Source: Euprymna scolopes (lineage: Eukaryota > Mollusca > Cephalopoda > Sepiida > Sepiolidae). From it: DNA of 22,624 nucleotides. Shown here one piece after another: positions 10,601 to 20,312 of the stretch. Numbering within the stretch: the stretch's first letter is position 1; every line of letters begins with the position of its first letter. A model generated the notes under the pieces. That model searched no databases. It saw only the letters and a program-made list of their open reading frames with translations, and had not been told where the DNA came from. Location of the stretch: assembly GCA_024364805.1 (NCBI GenBank), contig CM044489.1, forward strand, positions 99,956,895 through 99,979,518. Reading direction: 5' to 3'. The position numbers and the translations under genes were made by a program.

Positions 10601-10680
10601 TATTCGTGATGTGTTGGTGACGAGATAGAGAGAGAGAAGACAATAAGTTACACGTGACTTGAGAATGTAAAATTATGTGT

Positions 10681-10827
10681 TTTAATATTTAGAAAAATGC
10701 GTTGTTGAAAATACCAGATATAAATATTTTTTGTTTCCTTGCAACGAAGTCTACAACGTGTGTGTTCAGACTAAATGTAATGACAACGTTAAAATGCGTA
10801 CAATGTTACATAATCAATGGCAATGAT
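10681..10827. other. Junction between the two copies of the duplicated unit
   Basis: At most about 150 bp separates the last base that can be matched to copy 2 from the first base of copy 2's block A. The match to copy 2 could not be extended because a LINE tail interrupts copy 2 at 22391. The true unit boundary may therefore lie anywhere in this stretch. No gene is seen. Confidence 0.55.
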
Positions 10828-11532
10828 ATTTAAATCGTAATCATGACAGACTAATGCAAATGCTATTAAAAATGTAAGAATGACAGACCAACGGAACTGC
10901 TATTAAAAATGACGCATGACGCATGTCTAACCGCTCGCCGAGCACCACATCTTAAGAATATAATGAGACATTTTTTGTTAATTCTGCTAGTTCAGAAATG
11001 AAAAGGCTATTTAAGTTAAGATGTGATAATTCTACAGACAAATCAACGGAAAAAGAATTAAAACAACTGAAGATTATTATTTTTCTTCTTTACTTCTCTA
11101 TGTTTCCTTGAGAAAATTACACGAAATAGTTACGAGCTATTATTCTCCTTGTGCTTATGAAAAATAGTCCCATGATTACATCATTATAATTCAGATGACA
11201 TAATCTGATTAAAATAAGCTTTGCGTTATTTACAACGAAAACACAAGAGACATTCTCCGTTTTTGCATTAATTCCATTCTAAAAATGATAACAAGAAATT
11301 CTGCTAACATTAGAATTTGATTTTTACATTTCGATTATTTGAGGAGATTACTTTTTCACGGATAATTTTTTTTTTTAAATTCTAAATTACATAATATTAT
11401 TATTAGATGTGTTCGGGATTTTGGCAACTTGATTTACCATTATGATTCCTATTTTTATTTCAAACAAAACACGGGGTTAATGGGTGGGAAATTAGTCTAA
11501 CAAATGATCCCGGCAGATACTATAGAAATTGT
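10828..11532. repeat. Duplicated unit, copy 2, block A
   Basis: A direct repeat of 4339-5043 (see that entry), in the same orientation. It ends near 11532 at a shared TAGAAA(C/T)TGT motif. Copy 1 there runs into the RTE tail, and copy 2 runs into unrelated sequence. Confidence 0.85.
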
Positions 11533-13474
11533 ATTAAATTATGCAACAATATCCTTGTCAAATTGATGACACCTAAAAATAATGACTCGTGAATCGCTTG
11601 CAATGGTCTTGTATTGGTGACACAAATGATTATATATGTAATGATGGGAATTGAATGTGAAAATCATTTGTTTATAAAACAAATGGAGAATTTATGAAAA
11701 AAAAACACTAACATCAAATAATAAATGTATGGTATGATATTAATTAGCAGGGTTACCGGATGTTGTCCGGTATTAACACTGCATGTATTTTTATTGCCGT
11801 CTAAATCGGTGAAATCGCCTATTTTTAAATCAAATCGATTAGTTGCCCGCTCTAGTTGGGGACCCATCACTATACACCCGAAAAAAGCTTCACATGCCTC
11901 ATCGCAGTGATTTATTAGCAATGCTTTGTAGTCTACATTGCACTGTAGAGAATTTAGTGTTGATTTAATAAAATTATTTTTATATATAATGGCATTAATA
12001 AGGGTTTAAAATGCAAATATGAAGTACAATGCTTCAATTGTGCTCTAAACAAATATTCATTCTGAACGCGTCCCTGTCATATCAAAGAACCTACTATGGA
12101 TTTTATATGCATATCCATACTGCTTGTGCCTGTGAGAATGGCTTGAATTTAAGTGTAAAATTAAAAAGTCAAGTATCATGGTGCAGTTGTGCTTTAAAAC
12201 AGAAACATTCATTTCGAACGTGTCGTGTAATATAACAGAATCTAACTTTTATTATTATTATTACTTTCGACTTGTGTGGTAATAAAACTTCTCAAATAGG
12301 CTTATGATTTTAGGCTGTGTAAGGTGTTAACTTAGGTCAAGATCGTCTGTCCTTCTTTCATCGGATGTTTCGATTATTGATACTTATCGAATACATTCCG
12401 ATACAAAACCTAGCTGAGAACACTGTCAGGCACATAAAGTATCTTCGTGTGAAATTTTATAAAAAATGACTCATCCATTTTCGAGTCCATAGGGAATTAA
12501 CTCAACCATACACTCACACAGAAACACACACACAAAGTTTGTTTTATATAATAGCAGATACATTAACATTAACATTAAAAATAACACACTAGACAACACA
12601 ATTTTAGTGTTCAAGGTTTCTAAGACTATTTATGATTATTTGATTGAGCTGATTCCGAAAATCAAATTCATTTTTTCTCATCAAATCAATTTGTTGAGAT
12701 ATTTGCTATTTTATAACTTTTTTCCTTCAAATTAAGTGTTTAGCCTCCTTGTTTTGGTCCCATTATCTCTCTTTAAGTTTCTCTTAACTAAAAAGTTACT
12801 TTCTTCCTAATTTCCTCTTCCGGTTGAGTTTTGCATTCTTTTATCAACCACTGACGACACAGCACGCCTATTTCTTCTTTATTCGCTCTATCCTGTTTTA
12901 TTCAATTCTTCTTCTTTTTGTTTATTCTATCATATAACGTGACATTTCTATGTTGCATTTATTTACGAACTTATTCAGTCTTTCAATTATTTTAACTTCT
13001 CTACTTTCCTGCCCTCCTAGGTTGTTACTGTTTTTACTTCCTCGTAGCCGTCGTTTTTCTCTTTTATTTCTTACTTTTTCTCTTTAAATAAATATACCTG
13101 TTTATTATGTACTAGTCTTAAGTGTCGTTAAATTTTGAAATAATTTATCTGTGTGTGTGATGAGAGTACATTGGGCGTGTTTCTATATATATTCATAATT
13201 ACAATTGTAGGCTATTATTGTGATGTATGTTTATTGCATATGGCATGATAAGACTTAAAGTAAAAGTCAAATCTGCTATACAATGAGGTATATAGTTTGT
13301 AAGAAGTGGACACTGAGTAATAAATAGGCCTACCGCTTGTGGCGTGCATGTGTTGCTTTCTGGGTCAAAGTAAGGCTTACTCTCTTAATGTGAGAAATTC
13401 ATTTATAAGTAAGACAGGAAAAATTATACTGCATTATTTTTCGTTGCAGATTTTTGGAGCAATAATAAAGCTGG
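11533..13474. other. Non-repeated insert-like stretch in copy 2, no gene seen
   Basis: Nearly 2 kb with no counterpart in copy 1. A slightly less AT-rich patch at about 11735-11915 is open on both strands but matches nothing I recognise. A CA-rich patch lies at about 12510-12535 and a pyrimidine-rich tract at about 12715-13085. The direct repeat at 11988-12245 is listed separately. No RNA gene or coding gene is supported. Confidence 0.5.
11988..12245. repeat. Diverged direct repeat, about 107 bp, period about 148 bp
   Basis: The stretch 11988-12096 resembles 12137-12245. Both run AATGGC, then AAAAT, TT(C/G)(A/C)A(G/A)TTGTGCT, TTCATT(C/T), GAACG(C/T)GTC and CA(G/A)AA(T/C)C in the same order, with scattered mismatches. 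It looks like an old local duplication without coding content. Confidence 0.55.
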
Positions 13475-15075
13475 GATACATCATCCTCTAAGCGACGTTG
13501 TTTAAACAATCAAAATGTTTCAATCCAACAGGAAAGGGATCAGTGAATTTGTGAAGTGTGCTCATCTTGCTTACATCAATGTAATGCTGAATGATCAAGA
13601 TAAGGCATGGGCACACGGTGCATGGAAGAAATATGTGTAGCATCTTCGACAAAAAAGGATAGAAAGTCACTCTGTTTTTGTATTCCAATAGTCTGGCGTG
13701 AAGCGAAAAAGATTTTTATAACTGCGATTTCTGTGCAGTCAAAACGAAAGGAATGAACAGGAAGAACAGGAATTCGTTGGTTTATCCAAGCCTCAAGTCT
13801 GCAATTAGGCCAATTCCACACTGCAATGAAATTCCTCTTCCAGTGTTTAAAAGCTTGCCAGAATTAGAATTGCCTGGTTCTGAAGAAGTGAAGCTACTGT
13901 TTTAGATTTCGGTTTTCCCCCTTCTCTACTACCATAGTTTTTTTTTTTCGAGGATAACTTTATGATCTGAATTGAGATCTCAACCGTTCAAAATAATCTT
14001 CTGAAATTTTAGCTTCAAGACTCATATAAAAACATTTTATTCGGCCTGAAACTCTTATAACCTTCTATAGAAAACACCATGTTGAAGTCTTGACACATTT
14101 CGCTCATGAAAACTGAATGACATATTGCAAAAGTATTATTCTAAAGATTGGCGCTTTTTTGTCGATAGTTCCAAAAATAAGTCTAAAATGTGTTCTTCTT
14201 CACAATGGCAACTTATATAGATCAGTTCCTCTAGGCCATTCAACAACCCCTAAAGAAAAATATGATGAAATCAAATTTGTTCTCGAAAAGATGTCATACA
14301 GACAGCACCAACGGATCACATGTATCGATTTTAAAAATGGTTGGATTTCTTCTTAAGATACAAGGTTGATACACCTAATCCCCTTGCTTCTTTTGTTTGC
14401 GGCATAGCAAAGTGAGTATAGAGCACTGGATAAAAAATATTGACATGTGCGCAGTGGACTGATTCTTCGCTTTCTTAATGTTCTGGTTTCTCCTTGAGTG
14501 GAACGTTCCAAAATTATGTTTCTCTCCTCTTCACATAAAGCTTGGCATCGTGAAACAGTTAGTGAATGCTCTCTAGAAAAATGGCGACTGTTTCAAATAT
14601 ATTTGCATGACATTTTTAGGCATAATCATAAAGAAATTAAAAGCTGGAATTTTTATGGACCTCAGATTCGGAATTAAATAAATAGCGAAAATTTCTGTAA
14701 TTTTATGAATCCTGCAGAATTCCGTGTTTGGACGGTGTTTACGAATGTAGTAAAATTCTCCTTGAGAAAAATTTAGGCGCCCAAATACAAAGTACTGGTT
14801 GAAACATTACTCACGAGTCTCAATCAACTGGGTACAAATATGAGAATAAAGTCATAATTTCGCACAGCTACCTTGTCGATTTTCCATAAAATCTTGGTGA
14901 AGTGGGTGAAGGGAGCGCTTCCATCAAAATGTCAGCGACATGTAAATTCGCTATCAATGGCGTTGAGATGCCACCATGCTTGTAAACTACTATCAATCGC
15001 GATGCCAGATGCCTTCATTCTAGAAAAAACGTCCATTAATGGATTATGATGACTATGCTAAGCATTTTTTTTATA
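13475..15075 (+). pseudogene. Broken gene of a conserved family of unknown function (possibly element-borne)
   Basis: Several plus-strand stretches, in the right order, resemble one large protein family seen in many copies in arthropods, cnidarians and molluscs. Recognisable pieces are INVMLNDQDKAWA (about 13575-13615) and CDFCAVKTKGMNRKNR, followed by YPSLKSAIRPIPH and EIPLPVFKSLPEL (13720-13905). KCVLLHNGNLYRSVPLGHST and EKYDEIKFVLEK lie at about 14180-14300, and SPLHIKLGIVKQLVNAL at about 14522-14575. MNPAEFRVWTVFTNVV is at about 14706-14755 and RPLMDYDDYAKHFF near 15030-15070. The CxxC pair in CDFC suggests a zinc-binding site. From memory some relatives are labelled Cc8L18.2-like, and their biological role is not established. 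The copy is clearly broken, with more than half a dozen breaks, and no introns are apparent. Because such genes can travel with mobile or virus-like elements, I treat it as a fossil. Confidence 0.72.
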
Positions 15076-15494
15076 ACTTCAATCTTTAATTGTGAATATT
15101 TTGGCGGGATTTCATAAATATGTGTCTTAAAGTTACATAAAAATATTGTTTTTGCGATTTTCCTGTTTTTATTGTAGCTATCGGCTTCCTACATAGTATA
15201 CCCTAGCTGAAAAATTAGACCTGATAGAAATAATGACAGCATTCCTGGTGTATTTTTGTTCAGCTGAATTATTCTTTACTTCTTAGGCATTCCCTTATCG
15301 CTTACCGCCAAATATAGAGTTTCCCTTCTATAATTTTCACATAAACAAATGAATCATTGCGAATGTTGATTAGGTATTAAAATTTGGAAGCAGAAAACAA
15401 AAATGTAAAGCAAATCATTGATTCATTCAAAAAGAAAAAGCATGATATTCACAAGATATGAAATAAAAATTAAAATGTGATTCGTGCAACTGTT

Positions 15495-15566
15495 GCGTCG
15501 GTGGTGTAACGGTAAGTATGTTTGCCTCCCAAGCAGACGACCTGGGTTCGATTCCCGGTCGACGCA
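15495..15566 (+). tRNA. tRNA-Gly (anticodon CCC), copy 2
   Basis: A 72-nt cloverleaf collinear with the gene at 8965-9036, differing at five positions, all transitions. Acceptor GCGTCGG pairs with TCGACGC (one G:T wobble, no mismatch), and the discriminator is A. The D stem GTGT/GTAT keeps wobble pairs. The anticodon stem is TTTGC/GCAGA with loop CTCCCAA and anticodon CCC. The T stem is CTGGG/CCCGG. The A box (15502-15512) and B box GGTTCGATTCC (15545-15555) match consensus, and T4 runs follow at once. The flanks differ far more than the gene body, which suggests selection on the tRNA. It is likely functional, with better acceptor pairing than copy 1. Confidence 0.93.
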
Positions 15567-15568
15567 TA

Positions 15569-15578
15569 TTTTCGTTTT
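15569..15578 (+). terminator. RNA polymerase III terminator (two T4 runs) of tRNA-Gly copy 2
   Basis: TTTT at 15569-15572 begins 3 nt after the tRNA and a second TTTT lies at 15575-15578. Either could end Pol III transcription. Confidence 0.75.
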
Positions 15579-15830
15579 CTCACTTACTGCTATTGTCATA
15601 TTAATAATATGTTATTTAAGCAAGTGACAAAACCCGTTTCTACTTTCTGGAAACCTGCATCACTGTTATCGACGGAGCTGAGTAAATCATCGTAAACAAT
15701 GTAAAAAAAATAGATTAAAAGTATATTCTTAAGTTGGTCTTCTTTTTTTTACATTGCAAATTGCACAATTTCAATTAGTAAACTGCAAATCATAATTCAT
15801 AAAAATAAATTCATTCCATATGTATTCTCA

Positions 15831-16163
15831 GTAATTACTGCATTCAATAGTTTTTGCTGTTAAACCGCGTTTTTCATACTAATCCTCTGGCCTTTTTGGG
15901 GTAGAATTGAAACAGTCATCTTCAGACAATGTTCACCTTATAATAAACCTGAAGGTCTTCTATACATTAGAAGTTTACATTGCGTGCTCGTAATTTGTAC
16001 AACTCGTTTTTTCTACATTAAGAAGTATTTAGATAGACTACTTCCTTGTACAGGTATTAAATCTGTTACATTACGTAAACCTTGACCATCTTCCTTTCTA
16101 GGTAGATACAATCGGGATGCGTTTCCTTCCTTTGCAAAACCTCCATAAATTGTAAGCATTTTC
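15831..16163 (-). mobile_element. LINE fragment (C-terminal RT region), minus strand, in block B of copy 2
   Basis: The minus-strand frame reads KKMLTIYGGFAKEGNASRLY followed by LPRKEDGQGL (about 16075-16165). This resembles the post-RT segment K.MT.....H...DVDRLY.PRKEGGRGL of a LINE type common in marine invertebrates. The segment interrupts sequence that is continuous in copy 1 (about 9295-9300), so it entered after the duplication. Stops and frame changes are present. The upstream residues of that reading frame (16165-16234) belong to block B, not to the element. The LINE clade is uncertain. Confidence 0.6.
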
Positions 16164-16545
16164 TTAGTTTGAGCGTACAAATATGTTATTATGTATAACA
16201 GCAATATATCAAATGATACATACTGCTCTCCCATAAATAGCGTAGATTTAGTTCCAGCTGTAGAAGTGAGATTTAAGAATAACTATTACTTTTCTGTTGT
16301 TTTTCAAACTCATGTCTGGCTTTCATATATCATGAGGAAAATGCGATCGAAATTAAATTTTCAATTTATGAAATACGATTTGAAGTTAACTTGAAGTTAA
16401 GTTTGTATGTTTGAGAATATTTATGGATCCATAAATTGGCTTTCATGTCAAATGCCTTCTTCTAATCTACCCAGCAAATAACTAGTTTTTAAATGCTTCG
16501 TGTGCAATTTCACAGGGTCATTTTTTCGATCAGAAGCTAATCTTT
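16164..16545. repeat. Duplicated unit, copy 2, block B part 2
   Basis: Matches about 9300-9710 of copy 1: GTATAACAGCA, TCATATATCATGAGG against TCACATATCATAAGAG, AAATGCCTTCT, AATAACTAG, CTTCGTGTGCAATTTC and GATCAGAAGCT, all in the same order. It ends near 16545. Confidence 0.78.
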
Positions 16546-17904
16546 ATGTTAGATTGTTTGCTACCTTAAAACACAGAAAAATTCTTGAAGATTGTTCGAT
16601 GATTATTATTAATTACGAAATTGTATTTCGTAAATGATATTTTAGGAATGTTGTTATTGTTATTTGAGTTTAAGTCAGAGATATTGTTTATAGTTAAAGT
16701 TGAGGGTTACAAAAAAATCTGTAAGAATTCGAAACTCTATGGACCAAATTAGATGGAAACAACGTGATTTGATATTCATATGTTTGCACGCGTGATGAGT
16801 GACGTCATAAAGATTAAGTTAATTTAATATAGGGTAAAGCCTTATGGAGTTGAGATTCGAGGATCGAAGAGAGAGGATCGCTTCGAGACGCTGGAAGCAG
16901 CGTCAAGAGAAGTCTTCATGATTTAGTAACGTGGTATTTGTTGTTCTTAGAACGTATTCCGGACATGCATAATAAATGTATATTTGTCTTTTAAATCAGA
17001 TCTTCGTGTTTGTCTTTACAAGGTACGTAATTTTTTCGTGCAATCACCAACAAAAGGAACATTATGCTCTCCTCATATATGTGCGGGAAAAAAAAACGAA
17101 TTATTGAATATGTGTCAATTTTAAGTGAATAAAATATTAGAATAAAGTATTGTGTCATTGAAATGTTGAGAAAAATGAATATATATATATATACAAACGA
17201 CCACAATTTGAAAATAATGTATTTGTTTATCAAAATGGTTGGTTTTAACTGCAAAAGAGAAAGAATGATTATTAAAAGTTATCAAGAAAAGGCGAAAACA
17301 AGAGAAAGGTCAATAAGGACACACACGCACGATGAAAAGGTTGTTTAAATTTCTTGTTGGATGTTTTGAATGACTGTCAATCATAATTTCTAAACAAGCT
17401 TCTGGTGATAGATTTTGTGTGCTATTGGATTTAATTATTATTTATTTGCAGGAAGAATTTGGAGCATAGATATATTTGTAGTTTATAGATAAAGACACTT
17501 AGATTTTTTATGTCTAGAAGGTCATATTTTGCAATGCGTCATTCATTTTTTCTATAATTAAAAATTGTTAAGGCATTTTTAATGTATGTAAACTTATTTG
17601 TCTTCCAGAAACTACAAACACCATATAGATATAAAATAATTGTTTTTAAAGCGGGCTATATAGTTAAAATCAAGATTTTTTGACGCATATTCGGCCTAGT
17701 GAAATTATAATTTTTAAGAGGAGAGAAGATTAAATTTACGTAGGCGCTTGTTTATTTTGTTGTTGTGGGGAGTGGTTCGCCCAAATATGTTTTTTCGTCA
17801 TGATTTTTTTTCTGAAATGAGTAACTCAACAGAAACGCACAATAAAATTTTTCTTGTAGAAAACAATCTGTTTTCCGCACATACCATCTTTGAGTCGTTT
17901 TGGA
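16546..17904. other. Sequence private to copy 2, no gene seen
   Basis: About 1.35 kb interrupting block B. The part at about 16640-17030 has some features of a solo LTR (AT-rich start, GA-rich middle at 16855-16920, AATAAA at about 16969), but no boundaries could be proven. The rest (17040-17900) is AT-rich, with a TA run at 17178-17192 and no recognisable gene. Confidence 0.45.
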
Positions 17905-18472
17905 TGAAGTACTGCTGTCACATCTGGGCGGGAGCTGCTAAAAACAGCCTTTCCGCCTTGACAGAGCACAAAATAGACTTCATAGCTTAGTGAGGGATGC
18001 CCTTTTCTCTTCCCTGCAACCTCTCTCCTACAGGAGAGACGTTGCGAGCCTTCTTTGTTTTATCGTTATTTCCATGGCAGGTACTCATCCGAGCTCCAAT
18101 CTCGGCTCCTCCCTCGCCTATCTTTCACGAAAAACACCCGTCTAGCTTAAACCACTGTCAGTAATTTTCCCCACTCTTTATCTGTGCCTAAATCAAAATG
18201 TAGATTCCATGAACAAAGCTTCTTTCTTAGAGGTCCACGCCTGTGGAACACTCTTCCGCTTGCCTGTTTCCCACCTGACTACAACTTGGATTTCTTCAAG
18301 TCAACCATAAACAAATTCCTGATAGACCGCCCCCTTAAATAAGACACGTTATCAAATCTCCAATATTAACGATTATTACGATAATATCCCATTGATTATT
18401 GTACACGCAATAACCCTTATCTCCGAGTGCTTCCCGACCTTGATAAGTAGTGACCTCCATGTAAAAAAAAAA
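17905..18472 (+). mobile_element. LINE family B, 3' end, 5'-truncated, with poly-A tail
   Basis: It starts with MKYCCHIWAGAAKNSLSAL (17907 on), the C-terminal segment of a jockey/CR1-like LINE protein. On the same strand but across changing frames there follow blocks resembling QPLSYRRDVASL, NFPHSLS, RLWNTLPLACFP and INKFLIDRPLK. The 3' untranslated region runs to an A11-like tail at about 18461-18471 and contains CTTATC...GATAAG arms shared with the two other family B copies (19382-19812 and 22391-22624). The frame breaks within the first 30 codons and several more times. It is a dead insertion in copy 2 of the duplicated unit. Confidence 0.85.
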
Positions 18473-19057
18473 ATTCTCGACACAAAAAATTAAAAATGCG
18501 GATGTGTTTCTGTAAGGTATGACTGGCTGGGTATCATCTTTGGGGAATTAATTTCTCCAACACAGACGTATTGGGAAAATGGCAGTGAAGTCATTGGTTG
18601 GCAAATCACTCAAATTAAATAGTAAAATGGGAAAGTAATATATGCCGTCAACGCGTAACAGAATAATGATGTCAAAAGATACTTTATAATGTTATTTTAA
18701 AGATGTATGTATGTGGGGTAACCCTGTTTTGAGTTTTTGACACTCTGGTGAAAAGGAAGGAAAATCATACAAGTTAGGGATTCAAATGCGCAGTATGATT
18801 TGGAGTAGAAAAGGGTTGTTTATTTTGTAATGAAGGGTGATGTTTTTCGGTGTCTCTGATGAGTTCTAAGAATCCAAGATAGGAAATTTGAATTTTGTAA
18901 AATTAGAAACAGGCCACTAAAAATTTTAAATAAATGTGTTAGTCCCAAAAATAGTCTAAAAAATTTAAAGAAGTAAAATAATATATATACATATAACCGT
19001 TTTGATACAACCGCTATGTAATATTTTCGGAAAACTTTTACTCTCTTTCTCAGGAAG
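18473..19057. other. AT-rich stretch private to copy 2, no gene seen
   Basis: It lies between the family B poly-A tail and the resumption of block B. No domain, RNA gene or clear repeat is recognised. The minus-strand frame at 18820-19083 is low-complexity and unlikely to be coding. Confidence 0.5.
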
Positions 19058-19265
19058 CAAATGGCTTGGTTCCAAATGACCACAAATGTTTTACGACATG
19101 ATGTAAGGGGAGGAGCTTACATATAACTGATAGGCAAGCTATTGCTCTAAAGATTGTCACTTTACAATATTGGTCATATCTTTCATGATAAAGAGTGCAG
19201 TGTCTCTTGTCAGTGTCTGCCAGTCAGATAAACGTTTTAGCGTCAAACAGTCATTTAACGTTTCA
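19058..19265. repeat. Duplicated unit, copy 2, block B part 3
   Basis: Matches about 9748-9955 of copy 1, sharing AATGGCTTGGTTCCAAATGA, TCACTTTACAATA, TGGTC(T/A)TATC(C/T)TTCA and AAGAGTGCAGTGTCTCTTGT, and CAGTCAT(G/T)TAAC at the end. It is cut off at about 19265, before another LINE-bearing insert. Confidence 0.85.
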
Positions 19266-19381
19266 TTAAGATATAGATTCTGTATCACGTTAATGTTTTA
19301 CTTTCATATTCGAAATGCTTTTGAAAATACATAACTTAGGTTAGCATCACGTATCACGTCATTCTCTCTTTCAATTCTGTC

Positions 19382-19812
19382 TTTTTTTTCTACATAGACG
19401 TTACCACTTATCAAGGCCGATAGGCCACTCAAGGATAAGGGTTAAAGAGTGTAGAGTAGTCAAAAGGACAATATAGTAATCGATAGTAATGGAAGTTCGG
19501 TAAATTTGTTAACTTAAGTGGAACGGCTCATCAGAAACTTGTTCACGTTGGACTTGAAGACAACCATATTATAGACAGCTGGAAAGCAGGAAAACGGAAG
19601 ACAATTCCACAGGCGTGCAGTTCTAAGAAAGTAGCTTTGATCATGGAATCTATGTTTAGGTTTAGACACAGATAAAGAGTGGGGAAAATTATTGATAATG
19701 TTTTCAGCTAGTCTAGTGTTTCTTGTGAAAGTTTGGCGAGGGGGGACCATAGATTGAAGCTCAGTCGAACACTTTCCATGAAAATAACGATAAAGCAGAG
19801 GATAAGGGTAAA
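19382..19812 (-). mobile_element. LINE family B, 3' end, minus strand
   Basis: The minus-strand frame at 19514-19864 (116 residues) is LINE-derived from about residue 22. It reads LLYRYFHGKCSTELQSMVPP, TFTRNTRLAENIINNFPHSL, then SYFLRTARLWNCLPFSCFP and VNKFLMSRST, with a stop at the family's C terminus. This tail is still open. Below it lies the 3' untranslated region with the stem arms at about 19406-19440, then a T8 run (19382-19389) that is the poly-A tail in antisense. The first 21 residues of that frame come from flanking sequence, so the 5' truncation point is near 19800-19812. The RT core and endonuclease are absent. Confidence 0.87.
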
Positions 19813-20312
19813 TTTTATTTAATGATAGCGTTTTCTCGTCATAAATGTTTATTATATCTACCAAGTTGATCTTAAGGATAGCATACTCAACGATTTTATA
19901 TTTCTTTCAGACCCCCGCCCTCAATTTCTGTTTTTTTCATTTTATGTTGAATTTACTTATAACGGCACTAGTTGAATTTCAGAAGACCCCACCCTCGCTG
20001 TTCTCTTGTATCGCAATTTCTTAAACGTCACTCGCAAAAATTCAGAAAGCGATCATGTTTTTGTCTTAACGGTTAATTAAAAAAAAAGTCTTTTGGGACG
20101 CTGATATTAAAGCTAAAAGTCTTTTCAAATCAGTTTGCACTCTGGAGACGAATGCGTGTTCGAGATAAGTGTATTTTAATTTTTACGTTTAATTTCTAAT
20201 ATTAATAACTACATTCTATTTCAGTACTTAATTTATATTTTTATCTCCTGATTGTTTTATTTAATGATAACGTTTTCTCGTCATAAATGTTTATTATATC
20301 TACCATGTTGAT
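19813..20312. repeat. 58-bp direct repeats (19813-19870 and 20255-20312) flanking a 384-bp segment
   Basis: The two 58-bp copies differ at only two positions, much closer than the copies of the large duplicated unit, so this event is recent. The enclosed 384 bp has no gene that I recognise. The left copy abuts the 5' truncation point of the minus-strand family B LINE. Confidence 0.8.

Larger units (their letters stand above)
8735..10680. repeat. Duplicated unit, copy 1, block B (carries tRNA-Gly)
   Basis: This block is found again, in pieces and in the same order and orientation, at 15245-15830, 16164-16545, 19058-19265 and 21910-22390. Shared landmarks include ACATAAACAAATNAATNATT upstream of the tRNA, the whole tRNA, GTTATCGA and CAATTTCAATTA after it, and GTATAACAGCA. 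Others are AATGGCTTGGTTCCAAATGA, AAGAGTGCAGTGTCTCTTGT, AGTATGCTCTGGT and TGTAAAATTATGTG at the end. Outside the tRNA, conservation is patchy with many small gaps, and no protein frame spans it. A palindromic TTAAGCG...CGCTTAA lies at about 9299-9328. Confidence 0.82.
15245..15830. repeat. Duplicated unit, copy 2, block B part 1 (carries tRNA-Gly)
   Basis: Matches about 8735-9295 of copy 1 in direct orientation, including sequence on both sides of the tRNA: ACATAAACAAAT upstream, and GTTATCGA, CAATTTCAATTA and AAACTGCAAATCATA downstream. It is interrupted at about 15830 by a minus-strand LINE fragment. Confidence 0.82.

Noticed and set aside
11664-11921. Frames open on both strands, minus one containing FDLKIGDFTDLDGNKNT
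   Set aside because: It looked protein-like, but I could not place it in any family and the downstream part is low-complexity. No feature is called.
15190-15240. CTACATAGTATACCCTAGCT resembling the family A LINE 3' end
   Set aside because: The match is short and degenerate and neither side extends it, so chance similarity is as likely.
16991-17254. Minus-strand 87-codon frame
   Set aside because: AT-rich, Phe/Ile/Tyr-biased composition and no conserved motif. Likely a chance frame.
18820-19083. Minus-strand 87-codon frame with hydrophobic stretches
   Set aside because: Phe/Leu/Lys-rich low-complexity translation of AT-rich DNA that crosses into the duplicated block. Not coding.
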